The position numbers and the translations under genes were made by a program. From NCBI GenBank assembly GCA_028023455.1, contig JAQFVV010006354.1, positions 618,001 through 682,000 on the forward strand: a stretch of DNA of 64,000 bases, in the 5' to 3' direction. The notes under the pieces were generated by a model. The model saw only the letters and a list, made by a program, of their open reading frames with translations. It did no database searches and was not told the origin of the DNA. This document shows positions 39,746 through 59,477 of this stretch, piece after piece; the stretch's first letter is position 1; the number at the start of each line of letters is the position of its first letter. Source of the stretch: Epiperipatus broadwayi (taxonomy: Eukaryota; Onychophora; Udeonychophora; Euonychophora; Peripatidae).

Positions 39746-42475
39746 AACAACAGATTGTATTTTTCGCTAGTGATTTGACCAATATTTATAACAATAATTA
39801 AATGATAAATATAATTTTATTATAAAAAATAATTTAATCTTATCTCAGCAAGGCCTAGAATGTTTTGACTCTATTCTGTAGCATTTGTTTTATAATTTTA
39901 CATTCATTGGAAGGAACAAATGTAAATTAAAATTTATATTGAATGATATCAAAATAAACAGATGTCAGTATCATCCAGAGTAAAGTAAAACAAAGTAAAG
40001 AAAAAGAATTTTTAAATCAAAGAATAGATTAAATCTTGTACTCAATCTTGGCTTTTATTTAAAATTGAAAATTATAAATTTACGCATAGTTTCTTATTTA
40101 TTTTTATTTTGTAAAATTAAATAAAGTATTTATTTTTGATAAATATGTATTCATGTTCACAATTTACTTGAATATATATATATATTATCTGAAAATGAGT
40201 CAATAAAAACATAATATTAAATAAAACATGATTATTGCAAAAAAAATCACCTACTAAAAAGATCACAGCAGTTTTTTTTTTATCATTTTTTAGTATTAGA
40301 AGTTGAATTTTTAAATATCATAAATTATAATCATTGTTTGAATGTATTCATTACTGATATATATTATTAATACATATTTGGTACAGAATGTTTTTTGGTT
40401 TTAAAACCACAACAAAATCTTTTTATTTCAATTATTTGTTTCACTTGATTATTTTTTATTTTATTTGTAAAGTGGATATATTATTTTTAAAATGATTTTT
40501 ATTTTTTAAAGATATAATTTTAATGAATATTATGGAAAATATGTTTTCAATTAAAAATAAAGGTGCATTGATTAAAAATAGCAATAAAATGATTACTAAA
40601 TTGTACACATACATCTATTTTAAATACTATATACTTGAAAAATTGCCCATTAATTTAAATATCAGTAAGTAGTGTTATTGTTATTTTCACTGTTGCTTTC
40701 TTAATAGCAAAAAATTAAATTAAAAGATCACTAAAAGTTATTTTAGTGACTTATTAAAATTTCAGATTTTAGTTGCAATCATCTTTCATAGATGCCATTA
40801 TTTTTATTGGAAAAACTGAACAAGAAAACTCTGCAAAGAAGACAAAAATTGTTAGTGCATGTTCAGCATGGTTAATTATACAATTATAAATAAATTTACA
40901 ATCTAATTTCTTCATCTGTTTATTATTTATTTTGTAAATTATTAATATTTATTTATTTTTTAGTTATTTTATTTTAAAGCAATACCCTTTTTTGCAAAAA
41001 TTATTCAAATAAATATTTTCATAGTGTCTAACCAAAATACTTCTTGTTGAATATTTTCTGTTTGTTTGTCACTCATAGAAGACTGTGCTTGATGTATTGT
41101 TTCTGTTTACATTTTTTTGTATTTATTTGCAAATTTATTCTTTTAGATTTTCTATTATATTCATTTTTTAAAGTTATGTTTTTAAAAAACTTAAAAAAAA
41201 ATTACAATGCAAAATAATTTTTATTTTATTTGAGGAGAAAAAAAAAAGAAAATAACTTTTCTCTACTAATGGAAAAGTGACTATGAAAATGTTAATATTA
41301 GAAATAGAAAATTAATACAATTAACTACATTAATAATTAAAGATGGTATTTTTAATTTTTAATTAATTAATTAAAAACAGAATATATGCAAAAAGCTTCT
41401 CTGGAAAAAGAACAAAAATAAATGAATGTTGTTTATAAAAAGGTGAATAATTTAATTAATTAAGATTTATCATGTTAATGAGCAAATAAAAATATTTTAG
41501 AAAAAACTAATTTTGTTTTGTGTTTAATTACAACATTGGGAAGAGAAGAGATACTTAAAAAAATTTAAATGTATATAGCGATTGAAAGGCAGCTATCAAT
41601 TACTAATAAAATGTAGGCTTATTGAATTTTTGGCTGAATCCAGAGAAGATCAATCTCAGTAATGGAAGTAAATAAAAAATTTTTATGCCACAATGGCTAA
41701 GAATAATAAATATGGAAAAAATAAAAGAGCACATTTGAATTCAAAATTGAAGCTTAACCATAGTTTATCAATTTGCTGGTGTAAACTGTTTAGGGTGCTA
41801 TTTGGCTATGAAGGCAATGCTGTTGTAGTGTGAGTGAATAGTGTCTAAATAAACCCTTAGATAAATATATTTTTGCCTTGCAGATGTGCTCAACCTGGAA
41901 CAAAATAGCTTATCTCTAGAATCTCAAGATAAAAAAGTGTGAAACATATGTAAATACTAAGAATTTCATCCAAACTTTAAATTTGGTTAAACATTATAAA
42001 ACCTAGAAAAGGAAAACATTCAAAATAAAAATGTTCAATAACATGAAAAGAAACAGTAGTTTCATGTGTGAATGTTCAGAGTAAAGTGTATGAAAATATG
42101 TATCATACACTGTTGCAAATAATGGAACTCTAGATGACTTTGTTTTCAATATTTTAAATAATAGATTTTAAAATAATATATTTCAATTATTATTTGTTTA
42201 ATAGTAAAATTTTGATTTTTTTCATTAATATTTCCTAGATAATTGCATTAATAGTAACTTTTCATACTATAATCTATAATAACTTTTTTATATTTATGAT
42301 ATTGATTAATAGAAAAGTAGATAGATTTGAATTGTAAATGAGAAGTGATATATTATTTTTATTCTGTGCTTTTACCTTAAACTTTGATTTAAATTTGTTG
42401 TGCCATAATAGACCTTCCCATATTGCAATAATTTGTTCAATAAATAATTTTATTGTTCTGGAATTCATAAAAAAT

Positions 42476-42494
42476 TGTCACATTGAATGTGACA
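42476..42494. repeat. 8-bp palindrome with 3-base loop
   Basis: TGTCACAT, then TGA, then ATGTGACA: a perfect short hairpin with no clear partner gene. Confidence 0.7.
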
Positions 42495-45400
42495 GTTTTG
42501 AGTGTAGCCCATGGACCTTAAGTTCCAGAGTCTGCAGTTTAATCAAGTCCTCAAAGATAAATAATCAAAATGTTTTCTGTTTGACAATTCACATAAAATT
42601 TAAGCTCTGGGAATGATAGAATTGAGCTATAATCCATGAATCAAAAGTCCACCATTTATAATTCTATAACTACTCTAAACTTTAACTGAATAGCATAATG
42701 CTCAGAAATTCCTATGAAAATTGGTGGTATTTGATGGTACTGCAGCATCACCTAATGGCCACAGTACACCTAACCAATTAGTACCTAATATTTAGTAATG
42801 CATATATATAGTGACTATATAATATATAATAACCCAAATTGTTTCATTGTTAGTATATTTTTTTTTACTATCTAATCCTGTTCAACTTAGTTGTTTTATT
42901 ATTAAATTATTATTTTTTTAAGTGAAAAAAGTTTAATATTTTTTTATGTTACAGAAATTTATGTTTGGTTATATATAACATATATGTGATATAGATAAAT
43001 TATGATGAGTTATTAAGAATTGTCTTTAGCTGAGTTTGAATTCTGATGGCTGTTTTTTTATTTAAAATGGAATATAAAGGTGTGGCATGTTTAAATACTT
43101 GTTCACTAAATAAACCAATGATGATGCCCCATGGTTTGCTTATAAATGTAAATTAGAGTTACAATCATCCATATGTCCTTACCAGTCCTCTTATAGAGGT
43201 AATGAGAAATAAATACCCTGACTATTATATTGTAAATAGATATATTTATCCAATCATTCATTCTTTAGACTATTTAAAAGCTTCTAAATAATTCATAATC
43301 TTTTGCATCTTGCTGCTTGCTTTAGTTCAATATAGTTCTGTGTATCATTGTCTCAGCATAATTGATCTATATCTTTGTCTTGGTTATTTTCCAGGTATAT
43401 TCCATTAAATTTGAGTGAATTGTAATATTTCAGAATATATTTCATTAAATTAAATCTCGTTATTGTAATTTGAGAGACAAATGACCTTTCCCCACATAAA
43501 CACTATCATTTGATTTCTTTTAATTTTCTTATTTTTTTTCAATTAGAGTAGATTTAATAATTTTCTTTTGGAGAAATGACCCAATAATTTTGATATCAAA
43601 AGTGCCTTTTTTATAAATGCCATTGTTGTCATAGACATTTTTTAATCTCTTTTTGATTTAGATATTAAAAATAATAATCATGCTCCACTAATTTATTTCC
43701 TATTTTAATATGCATATCTATATAAAGTTTCAATATCATCACTGCTTTGATCTCTTAACATTAATGTTTATTCCAAATTGAACAGCAATTCTTTAAATAG
43801 GTTTTTGACCATTTAAAAATGTAATTGTTCAATAGATTTATCCATTCACTTTTAGTACCAATTTTGTATGACCTATAGCCTTTTCCTTTATGGTTTCTGC
43901 AAATATATTAAATAACTATAAAAATAAGCAGTGTTAATTAAATTTTGGAATTGTGTTTTCTGTGCAATTCAAAAACAATGTGAGTACTATAGTCTGGGCA
44001 ATCGATTTCTTTTAAAATTGTAACTAACTTATGCCAAATTCTGTCAATGGCTTTCTCACAGATATAGAGATGCCTACCTAAATTTTATTATTTCTTTTAG
44101 TAATTGTAGAACCTCTATAACATTTTTTAAACATATTTCTTCTAAATCCAAATGACAAAATATTGTTTGTCATATTTAGCATTTTTAATTCCCAGTAAAT
44201 TAAACATTGTTTAAAAATCTTAGCACTCTGTTTTATGAGATTATTGTTATTGGTATGACAAGACATATCTATCTCTATATATATTGTAACTCACAATCAG
44301 TCTATATCGGAGATGTGCAAAAGAAGTTGGTTGAGAAAAGGGTGTTTATATTAGATGTGCTTTCTATCAGATATAAACTTTCACAAATGAAGCTAAGATA
44401 AAGATATATTTATTTATCCTTTTAATAAATATAATAATAAATAATTATTCTGTAATCTGATGCTATGTGTTATTATAATAATAATAAATATCTCATGGTA
44501 CTATAATAGATTCATAGTATAATTCTAGTGGATTATTCTGTATATCTACTGTATAACATTATACATTGGATAAAAAATACTCTAATATAAACAAGTATGC
44601 TTATTTATATAAGCCAGCAATTTAACTCTCTCATTCCCATATTACATATATTATTAAGTCGTTTATTTATCTCTGGGTTCTAAATAAATTTAGTCAAATA
44701 TTATTTTAAAAAATTATATTCTGGGTATGATTAAAGTATCAAAGAGATTTTATTATACCTTAACATATCTTATTAAATTCTATATTTTAACGAAAGATAG
44801 GAGTAAGAAATGGTGCAAATAAATTCAATAAAAGAATAAATTCAATGAAATAGAAGCACAACCTAGTTTATTCAGATAACATGTAAATGATGATGATTTT
44901 AATCAATGACAAACAACTTTATTATAAATAACAATTAATTTATTATTAATGAATGATTATATAAAAAAATAAAATTATTAACAAATAACAAAACATACTC
45001 ATATTGATTTGTTTTCTTTGCCTAAATACTTTTAATATTGGGTTGTGATTGCATATATTATCATAAAATGATGTACATAAAACCCTATATTTAATTAAAA
45101 GTGAATAAGGAAATGTTTTATATGTCCTTTTTTAGCATCATAGTAATAATTGGGTTAGTACAACCTTATTTATAGGCATCAATCTAATTTCTCAACACTG
45201 TTCAGAACAAATAAATTGTTTACCCAATAATAGTATCAATTCTCTACAATTAATACAATCTTATAAACCCTAACAATTATATGTCTTAGTAATATAACTG
45301 GCTATGCTTTCTAGTTTACTCTATCTTTTAAAATTTTAGTGTATGGTTAGGTGTTTATCTTAACTAACTCATGAGGCTATAATTATTAATGCCATGAGAT

Positions 45401-45663
45401 TGCTGCATAATCTAGCATATACAAGCTGGGCACAGAGAAAAAGTAAAATTTTCATGGCTATTTAGTGACCTATCCAAGATATCTTTATTTATCAAATAAC
45501 ATGAGGATGAAATCAAGGATTAATAGAACATGTAATAAATTAGATATGAATGGGTTTATGGGAGATTGTACATTATCTCAAACTTCATATAAGATCTCTA
45601 ATACAAATATTATAGCAGACATTACATTTATATTTATCCTAGTGTATTATCTTGAGAACTTTA

Positions 45664-45720
45664 TTAATAATAATAATAACAATAACAATAATAATAGTAA
45701 TAATGATGATAATGATGTAA
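45664..45720. repeat. (AAT)n/(AAC)n/(GAT)n impure microsatellite
   Basis: A run of AAT units with AAC, AGT and GAT variants; the poly-N-coding frame across it is incidental. Confidence 0.93.
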
Positions 45721-48332
45721 CATAATCTAAATATGTAATGATCCACATGACCTATGGTTTATTGTCCCAAAGTTGGCTGCACCAAGAATATGTAACATAA
45801 TCTGGTGACAACTATTATGTGGCTAATTGCATCAGAATATGTGATAATTCAGTTTATTCTATTTAAAGAGGGTAGAGATTTCTTTTTAGATTATGTAAGA
45901 TCATAATCATATTTTTTTTTTATTTTGCACATAAGTCAATCCCAAATTGCTTTAAAGGTAATATATCGGAGGGCTGTCCAACAAGCAATATGACATTCTT
46001 GTCTTGATTCATTATTCCGGGGCAAGACATGCTTTCTGGTACTGTTTCATCGATTTCCTGCAAGACCGTATATTTTCATATTTCTGAATCAGGAAACTAG
46101 AATTGTTTTTTTGTAATTTTATAAATCACCAGCAGGAAAATATTATCCTATCCATTTTTTTTTATTTTTAGGTGAGAGAATTTTGCTGCCCAAGAGTTCA
46201 ATGTTTTCATGTGTGCTGTACTCATGTGCACTCTCTGATAAATATATGTATTCAAATCTAAGTCATTTTTGTATTTATGGCTAGATTTCTTTATTCTATT
46301 GTCCTGATTTTAATAAAATTTTCAAATTGTTTAAATTTATCTGGCTGATGTTTGTCTTAGTGCTTTTATTTCTCAATTGTCTAAACAATACTTAAGATCT
46401 CTTGTTTCTCCCTGAATTTAGTTGATCATAGTAAATAAATTTTCCAGAGACATAGTTATGTGGTGGCACCCTCTTTGATTAGAGATGGATTGCGTGACTG
46501 TTACAATATATTAATAACTTTTTATTGGAATTATCAATAGAATTCCATATAAAGATGTCTGGTTTATACAGAAGACAGCATTTAAAAAAGTATCAGAAAA
46601 TACTATTTTATTTGCCATAAACAATTTTTGCGTTATTTATGATATTACTTATAAATATTACCATGTTGAAAATGTTTGTGATGGTAATGTGTGATTTTAG
46701 ATGTTACCATACAAGCTTCTTTTGTATTTGAAATAGCTGAATTACATTTACATGTGGATATTGTTTTATGTGGTAGATAGGTTTCACAGAAAACTCACAT
46801 TAAAACAAATTGCACAAAAATAGACTTAACTTATATTGAAAAATGGGGGATACATTCTGTATTTTTCAGAAATTGCATAAAAGCAAAGCACCAAGAAAAA
46901 ATTATTTTAAAATTCGCATAAAAAAATAAGGAAATAAAGTATGACTAATAAAAAAGTTCAAATATTTGAAAAAAATTGATACAAGACAAACTTTTTTTAC
47001 TTTTTTTATTAACTACAACATTTAATTATATATTTTTTATACATATTTTAATCATTATTGCTAATTGACAATTGTGGTTCATTTGTGAACTAGTAAGAAA
47101 TCAGATTCATCATGAGAGGAAATACAACTACTGCCATCTTCAGTCTTGTGCTAGTTAATGTTTTTCTGTCAACAATGTAATCAGTGATTAAACTTTGAGA
47201 TGGTGATTTTAGTAATTGTTTATAAAGCTCGCAATATCTAGACATGCAATTATTTAAAACTCTTGTTGGAATTTAAGAAGTTGTTCATTGCAGCAAACTC
47301 TCTCAGATTTTAGCATTTTCTGACATTTTTTTTTGTTTCACACATCAATGTAAAATCTGTGATTAAATGATTATTGCTTATCAGAAAATAGAAATTTGTC
47401 TTTATTTGAAGATATTTTTGTTTACTATTGAAATAAATTTTAAATGTTCACATTTTGTTTATATATTAAAAAAATGAGGCCACAATCAAAACAAAAAGAT
47501 TATACATTATCATTAGAAATATTATTTTCAGTTTACAAAATCCACAAAATTTTCATTATTTATTTTAGAAATCTAAAATAATATTTTTTTTTGTTATATC
47601 TAACAAAATATGTTTTAAAAGTTTAAAATTTTGGAATATTTATTGCAATATTTTTATACTTGTAAGTATGAATCTATGATTATTATTTATTCATAAGTAT
47701 AAGTAGGTTATTTACGTAAAAACTAAAATTCTGAATAGCTTCAGGTCATATTCATGTTAGCTGTAATATAACATATTTTTGAAAAAAAAAAATTTCAAGT
47801 CAAAATTAGTTATTAATAATTTAAATTTCTTGATATCTAATAAATATAGTGAAATATGAACTTCTTTATCACATAAAAGAAAACCCCCATAAAAAGATAT
47901 TAAGAAAAAACATGAATCGTATAACTTCAAAATCACACTAAAAAAATCTGCATAAAATGTGACCCAGGTATATATTTAAAAAATAATCGGAAAGATATTT
48001 TGTGACAGTAACTTTTTATTTTCAGATTTTATAAATAAAAAAATTTATTCTGATTAGTAACGAAAAGTAGATTAACAACTAAAAGCATTATAAAATTCAT
48101 GATCTATTATTATCAAATAAAAGTTTGACAAAATCTAATAAACCTTAAAGTATTTTGCAAGATTAGAAAATAGACAACTGCTTACTTGTAATAAAATTAT
48201 AAGGTTTACTTGGCACTCTTATAAACTATCATTATTTTAGTAATTTCCATATGTTTAGACATGTAATTTATATATAAAAATAATAAATTTATATTTTAAT
48301 AATTTATATTAGTCATTCATTAGACTAGAGAT

Positions 48333-48720
48333 TATCCACTAATAATTAATATTTTTGTAGTATGAGTTTCACTACATCATTCTCATGGAAGGTAGGAATT
48401 GATTCCTAACCAGTTTTAACACCTTTAAGGGATGTGATCATAAACATGTGACCAAAGATGTGAAAAAGATCTATGATTTTCAAGATGTAGATTTTATCCA
48501 GTTTTCATCAGTTGGCCCAAACCCAGTTGTGGCCTGAGTCAACTGATGAATGCTGGAAATGTGTATTTTGGAGGTCATAGGTTTTTTTCACATGTCTTAG
48601 ATCATATGTTTATAATTACATCTCTCCACAAGGTGTTAAAAGTGGATAAAACCAACCTATTTTGCATGAGAGTGATGTAGTAAAAATTACACTGTAGAAA
48701 TATTATTAATAACATTTTAT
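48333..48720. repeat. Foldback repeat with arms of about 165 bp or more
   Basis: The left arm (about 48343-48510) aligns with the reverse complement of the right arm (about 48528-48718). Shared points are CACTACATCATTCTCATG, AGTTTTAACACCTT, GGGATGTGATCATAAACATG, ATGTGAAAAAG and TTCATCAGTTG. The centre is only about 20 bases. Related single arms lie at 22041-22240 and 28691-28790. No ORF is present. Confidence 0.82.
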
Positions 48721-53692
<4,972 letters not shown>

Positions 53693-53705
53693 CAAGATGG
53701 CCGCC
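53693..53705 (+). promoter_or_regulatory. YY1-like site at the 5' end of LINE A
   Basis: CAAGATGGCCGCC is the first non-microsatellite sequence of the element. The core AAGATGGC matches the YY1 consensus; mammalian L1 also has such a site near its first bases, where it helps position transcription start. Confidence 0.45.
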
Positions 53706-53894
53706 ATGCCTCACAAGCACGTCGTTTTGGCTCCAGAATAATTTTAAAATTTTCATTGAAATTCTACTATTTGAGTCTACTTGTGGTTGATACTTTTATC
53801 ATTATAGTTTATTACACCGGAATAAACAATTAGGTAGGTAAAATCTACTTCCTTTTTTAAAATCTGACAGATTTAATTTATCTGTTCTATAACT

Positions 53895-55760
53895 ATGGAG
53901 TCGAAAGACTCGTTGCTTCTAAATCAAATGACAAACGTAAGTGAGCCTACAAATAATTCTGTTATGTCTAATAATAATTCATCATTTCAAACTGAAGATG
54001 TTCAAATTACAATCAATAACCAAAATAAATCGAATAACACAATTCAAACTAGCAATCAAGTGAAACCGCAAGCTAAGCTAATGAAACCTAAGAAAACGTT
54101 CGGCTCTGTTAACGTTCAAACGAGCATGCAAGAGTCTATCGAAAACATGGACAGTTTCCCAGAATTACCGAAAACAACTAATAATATTAATGCTAATAAC
54201 CTTATGCAAGAATCAGACAATAATCAACACTTTTTCAAACAAGATCTAAAGGAAAATCAAATAAAAGAAAATAATTCGTATGCTAGAGCAGTTAAATCTC
54301 ATGCCGATAATATTACCAGTAACGTGCAGAATTCAACTGAATACTTAACAGAAGTATTAGGCTTAGAAAATGATAACGAAGACGAACAAAATAATGTAAA
54401 TATAATTCCAGATGATACCCAATTAATTACTTCGGAATTATATGCTCAGTACACAAATAATTTTAACCAAACCATACCTCAAAGTCTCTTTAGATCATTC
54501 CAAAAATTTCATAGCGAGAAAACGTTAATAATGGCAGTTACAAACACGGAATGCGATTTATTTAAATTTCCTATGGATGAATTTTATCAACTTTTGACTG
54601 AAAAAAAATTATGGACATTTATTTATAAAATATTATACCATCCTAATAATAGATATTTATGCATAGAATTCCATAATAAAATGCAAAGGAATATTTTCAA
54701 AAATAATATTAAATTTTTGAACTCAAGAATCCTTTGTTACATCGATATGGAGTGACCCCTATCTCTACAAGGAAGAATCAAAAACTGCCACATTGATTTT
54801 AAAGAAATTGACTTGCAATTAATTCTTTCAAAATACGGGAAAATAACAAACTTTAAATATCTGCTTGATAAAAATGCAGTTATCCCAGTATTTTTAAATA
54901 TTGCGATGTTTAGCATAACATTAAACAAGAATGTTACACCTAGTGATATACCAACTGTACATGAAACAGACATCTCACCAGTAATCGTCACTTTCAGAGG
55001 TTTACCACCCCAGTGCTTTCATTGCAAACAACGATCGCATTTAATACAAGAATGCCCTACCAAAGTATGTCAAAAATGCGGATTAAAACACTCAAGAACA
55101 CATCGTTGCTGGAGCCAATTAAATACAACAAAATATAACGAAAATATCAACATCAAAATAACACCAACTTTAAGTCAAACAGGAGATAATGATAATACCC
55201 AAACGGAGTTACCACAAACCCGGGATTCATCAACCTTGATTATCTCTGACAAACAATCAATACCAATACACCTGGATGTACCAATAATTAGTAACTCAGA
55301 ACTTGATGATGAGAATATTAGCTCATCCTCATCAAGTGAGCTTGAAGATATTTTCGCGGAAGATTCCATTCCGTTTCAATTAGTAACAAAAAATAAAAAA
55401 ATTGCAAAAAGAAAAAAGGGAATTGATGTAACTGAATCGATTCAAGATAATAATAATCAATCTACCACTATAAAATGTAAATCACCAGTGAATCATGCTC
55501 CAACAAAGCAATCCACTCCATTTAAAAAGAAAATAAAATCTAATAACTCTGACCTCCAAATAACAGGAACTCCAACGGACACACACTCGGATAGACAATT
55601 GCATTCAGTTGCTTCCACTTCAACACCACAACAGCAGGTATATTTAGCTGGTGTTGATATCCACAGAAGAACACATAAGAAAATAAAAGTTAATACTGAA
55701 CACACATCAGATAATCCTAATGCAAATTATCCTGGACACATTAAACCAAACAAAACTTAG
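53895..55760 (+). pseudogene. LINE A ORF1 protein (one in-frame stop)
   Basis: The frame starts at ATG 53895 and would give 621 residues but for a TGA at 54753-54755 (codon 287). Copy B has a different, sense codon there in its DRPTN context (TGA aligns with AGA; CGA to TGA would be a single change in this copy's ancestor). An Asn/Ser-rich N-terminus is followed from about residue 195 by a conserved globular region (TIPQSLFRSFQKF, then KNCHIDFKEIDLQLILSKYG, which looks RRM-like). Next come two zinc knuckles at about 374-405: C-x2-C-x4-H-x4-C and C-x2-C-x7-H-x-C. The C-terminus is Lys/Ser-rich and ends near a conserved AGVDIHRR. ORF1 proteins bind the element RNA and form particles with ORF2. 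Apart from the stop the frame is open. Confidence 0.88.
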
Positions 55761-56287
55761 TGATATATCATGAATGAAGAACTATATCCAACCGTTTTTA
55801 TTTTATTTTTATTTTTTCCAATTTGTGTTAAATACTCTGTTGTAATGATTTTTTTTGTTAATTTTTATGTTTGGTAGGGGTTCATTGCTGATTACACTTA
55901 CCCAGCTAAAATACATATATCACATTAATAATATTATACACACACTACATGACAAACAACCACACATAATTACATCTTATACCCGTAAACTAAATAAACA
56001 TAAACTTTATAATAAACAAACACATATATCTATAAATTATAAACTCACTAATACATTTTTCCTTTTATTATTAAACATGCTATATCTGTTCTCATTCTAT
56101 ACTATACAAAATTATTACCTTCCTTTAACATCCTATCCCACTGTTACATTGGATAGACTGTTCCAGTCTTCATATGACTATACTTATTCCATGAATTCTT
56201 ACTTTCCGCTACCAAGATCATTAACAACTACAAACATTATGCATATACAACAAATTACCATAATCATTGTACAATCTAGAATTACTC
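55761..56287 (+). other. Spacer between ORF1 and ORF2 of LINE A
   Basis: 527 bases with no conserved frame. The 150-codon frame at 55855-56307 has no counterpart in copy B, where the spacer is 303 bases. ORF2 must therefore be translated by re-initiation or internal entry. Confidence 0.6.
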
Positions 56288-59200
56288 ATGCTAGTATCAA
56301 TTACTGAAGTTAATGTCAGAGGGATAAACTCACCCCATAGAATGTTTGCCATTACCAGCTGGATTCGGCAATTCACACCACATATTCTTTTTTTTACAGA
56401 AACCAAATGCTCAGTAAGTTCTCCTTTTAAACCTGAGCAGCATCTTGCCAAGTTTGGATATACCAGATTTTCCACATCAAACTATTCAGCTGCAGGAATA
56501 GGAGTACTCATCAATAGGAATTCTCCATTCCAATCTTTCAACATCTTATATATTGATCAACACATGATTATCATCACTCTTCATAATGCAGCATGCACAA
56601 TAAATATTATAGCATTATACTTATATAATCAACCAATACTCATACACCAGCTTATTAACATAATTAATTTAACACTAGCAACAAATCCACACCCCATAAT
56701 TCTCTTGGGTGACTTTAATATGTCATACCAAGACTTTACGATGAAATATCTTCATAAAATTAACAAAAGGCTAATGAGCTCAGAAGGTTTCTTTTCATCA
56801 AATACAATATCATTTTTCACTAAAAATCATTCATCATTAATAGATCTACTCTTTTACTCTCCTGAATTGCACTTTATAATTACACCCTCCCTAAACCCAG
56901 TAGCTTTTTCTGACCATCATGCCCTTAATGTCGTATTAAATTTAGATATGCAGATACACTCAACACTTTTACTGAACAATACCACCCGTTTATTATTAAA
57001 AACAAATGCTCCTGAAGCCATAATATCTAATGCATACATTTATTTTAAAAAAATTGACATACTTTCACTCCAACCAACAGAAGCTTGGTTTTCCTTCATT
57101 AATATTTTAGCTTCTAACATCAAACATTATACTGCAAGAAATCCTTCTCCTACTGCACTTAGCAAAAAATTAGATATACTGCATATGAAGCTAAAAAGCA
57201 CACCTACCAGCTCAAATTCAGTTAATACCATAATGTTACTAAAGCAAGAGTTCAAACAGACACAACTCACACTAGCTAATTATCTTTCTATTAAAAAAGC
57301 CAAAATCTTTTTAAAAAACACCCATGACTGGTCAAGGGCATATATCAAATGGGCATTAGGCTATAACTCTAATATAATCACACCCTCATCCATATTAATA
57401 AATGATAAAATGATTACCAGAATAAATATGCTTCCACCAATTAAACAATATTTTAAAACTAAATTTCAAAAGCTACCTATGCCAATTCTCGCTCCACTTT
57501 ATTTTGGTATGTCACAAACTATCCTTAATATATCTAAAGAAGACATTGCAAATAAATTAAAAACTATTCCAAACAACTCGCATCCAGGAACACATGCCAT
57601 TCCGAAATTTTTGCTTGAACACCTTAGCCACTTTACTATTCCCATAATTTACAATATGCTACATTACTTGTCAAATCAAATTCATAGTATAGAACTACTC
57701 TATCCTGTCTCACTAGTGCCCTTTCTAAAAAAAACCTTTACTACCCTCCCCTCTCAATAATCTTAGACCTATATCTATGTCCCCACTAATCATTAAAATA
57801 ATAGAATCCATTATTAAAGATAAAATCCAGCCTCTTATATTACCTACTCTATCTAAATTTCAGTTTGCCAAAAAAGGCTCATCCATCCCCGAGGCTCATG
57901 TCTTATTTAGGGCACTAACTGATGACATCTGCCACCATAGAAAAGCTGCACCTATTGCAGTACAATTAGATATTGAAGCTGCCTTTGATTCTGTGCCTAT
58001 TGAAAAACTCTTAGAAGTGCTTGGTAGTCATGGAATCCCGATTCCAATTATGTATATTTTAGCTAATCTCTTTATAAATAGAAACATACACATCACCTTA
58101 AATGGAAAAATGTCATCAGAATTCACTCCACATAATTCAATTCCTCAAGGTTCACCCCTTAGTGCCCTCCTCTTCATCACCTACATTAATCCCCTCTTAC
58201 TTCAAATTGAAACTGAACTACCGGGAATACACACAATTTTTTTAAACCATACAATTAACCATGTTTCATTCATGGATGACATCACTGTTTTTCTACCCTC
58301 ACAGAAATTGTTACCAAAACTACATAACATATTAAAAAAATACACAAAAGATTATACTCTAAAATTCAATCCCGAAAAAATGGCCACATGGTCCATACTT
58401 ACTGGCACTCCAATTAAAACAAAAGTTGAAACCCAACCTCATAACTTTCTGGGAATACCCTTCCATCAATCAGTAAATATAATGAGAATAAATATACAAA
58501 ATCAATTAATCATTTCTATACAAAAAATTATTAATTCTCTAACTAAAGCTTATCTTTCAATACACAGCAAGATATCTCTAATTAACATGCTAATCTATCC
58601 AAAAATTAATTTCTATTCACCCACCATTAAATTCACAACCTCATTCATTAAGAAAATCAATTCTCTATGTACTAAATTGATCTGGAACCAGAAGACAATT
58701 TCTATTAGCATTAATAAACTCCAAAAGCATTCAAAATTTAATGGCTTATCTTTGCATTCAATAAATACCTTTTATTATCAAAAATCCTATAATACACTAT
58801 TTAAAATCTGCACTAACTTTCAGAATTTTCAGGTTTTCATTCCAATATCTCCTACTGACACACCTCCACCTATTAACAATAAGTTTATTAATAACCTAAT
58901 TAAAAACATATGTCAATACAAATTACCAGATAATATGTTTACAGCAAAAATTAAGTATTGGGATGCATATCAAAATATGACTAACCTAGATCTGCTTCAG
59001 ACACCAGATAGTACACTTAAACTAACAAACAAATCTTTAATACAAAAATTTAAATTTTGGTATCTAGAACCTAAATACTTAGACTTCCTCATCAAAATTA
59101 ACATGAATGCATTACCAACAAGTGAATTTCTTTTCAATAAGAGGAAATATACTAACATTCATCCTATCTGTCCCTTATGTGGTAGGGAGGATGAAACAAT

Positions 59201-59477
59201 GCAACATTTTTTATATCACTGCAATGCCTTACATATATATAGACAACTGATATCCACACTCATTTATAATTCTAAACCAATATGCGACATCTTAATAGAA
59301 AATATTCAAAAAGGAATATTTCGCAATATAAGGCTGTCCAACTTTACCATTTTTACTCTCTGGTTCTTAAGATGTCACTTTGTTTTTAATCCAACATCAC
59401 AAAAATATAAATCTCTTTTTGAAAATAAAATCCTAAAAATTAAAATGAGAGATCATTCTTTGGCCCCGCGGATATAG
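56288..59477 (+). pseudogene. LINE A ORF2: endonuclease-reverse transcriptase (one frameshift)
   Basis: I place the start at ATG 56288 (MLVSITEVNVRGINS) because copy B starts at the same point (MGLSITAVNVRGINS). The N-terminal apurinic-type endonuclease has FTETK (Glu about 38), GDFNM (Asp about 142) and SDHH (Asp about 209). After a linker the frame breaks between about 57727 and 57760, in and after a run of eight A, where copy A is one base longer than copy B; the rest continues at 57777-59477. RT motifs follow: LDIEAAFDSVP (57966), PQGSPLSALLF, FMDD (58269-58280, in place of the commoner FADD) and NFLGIPF. A C-terminal CPLCGREDETMQHFLYHC is the C-x2-C-x8-H-x4-C finger of many LINE RTs. The protein would nick the target and prime cDNA on it; this copy makes only the nuclease part. 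Confidence 0.92.

Larger units (their letters stand above)
38800..48332. other. Non-coding AT-rich spacer
   Basis: No gene recognised in 9.5 kb. Contents noted separately: a SINE-like fragment at 39665, a perfect palindrome at 42476 and an (AAT)n tract at 45664. Short frames here (for example 42338-42616) have no family features. Confidence 0.5.

Noticed and set aside
55855-56307. Third ORF between ORF1 and ORF2 of LINE A
   Set aside because: No counterpart in LINE B, and its C-terminal end overlaps the ORF2 start in another frame.
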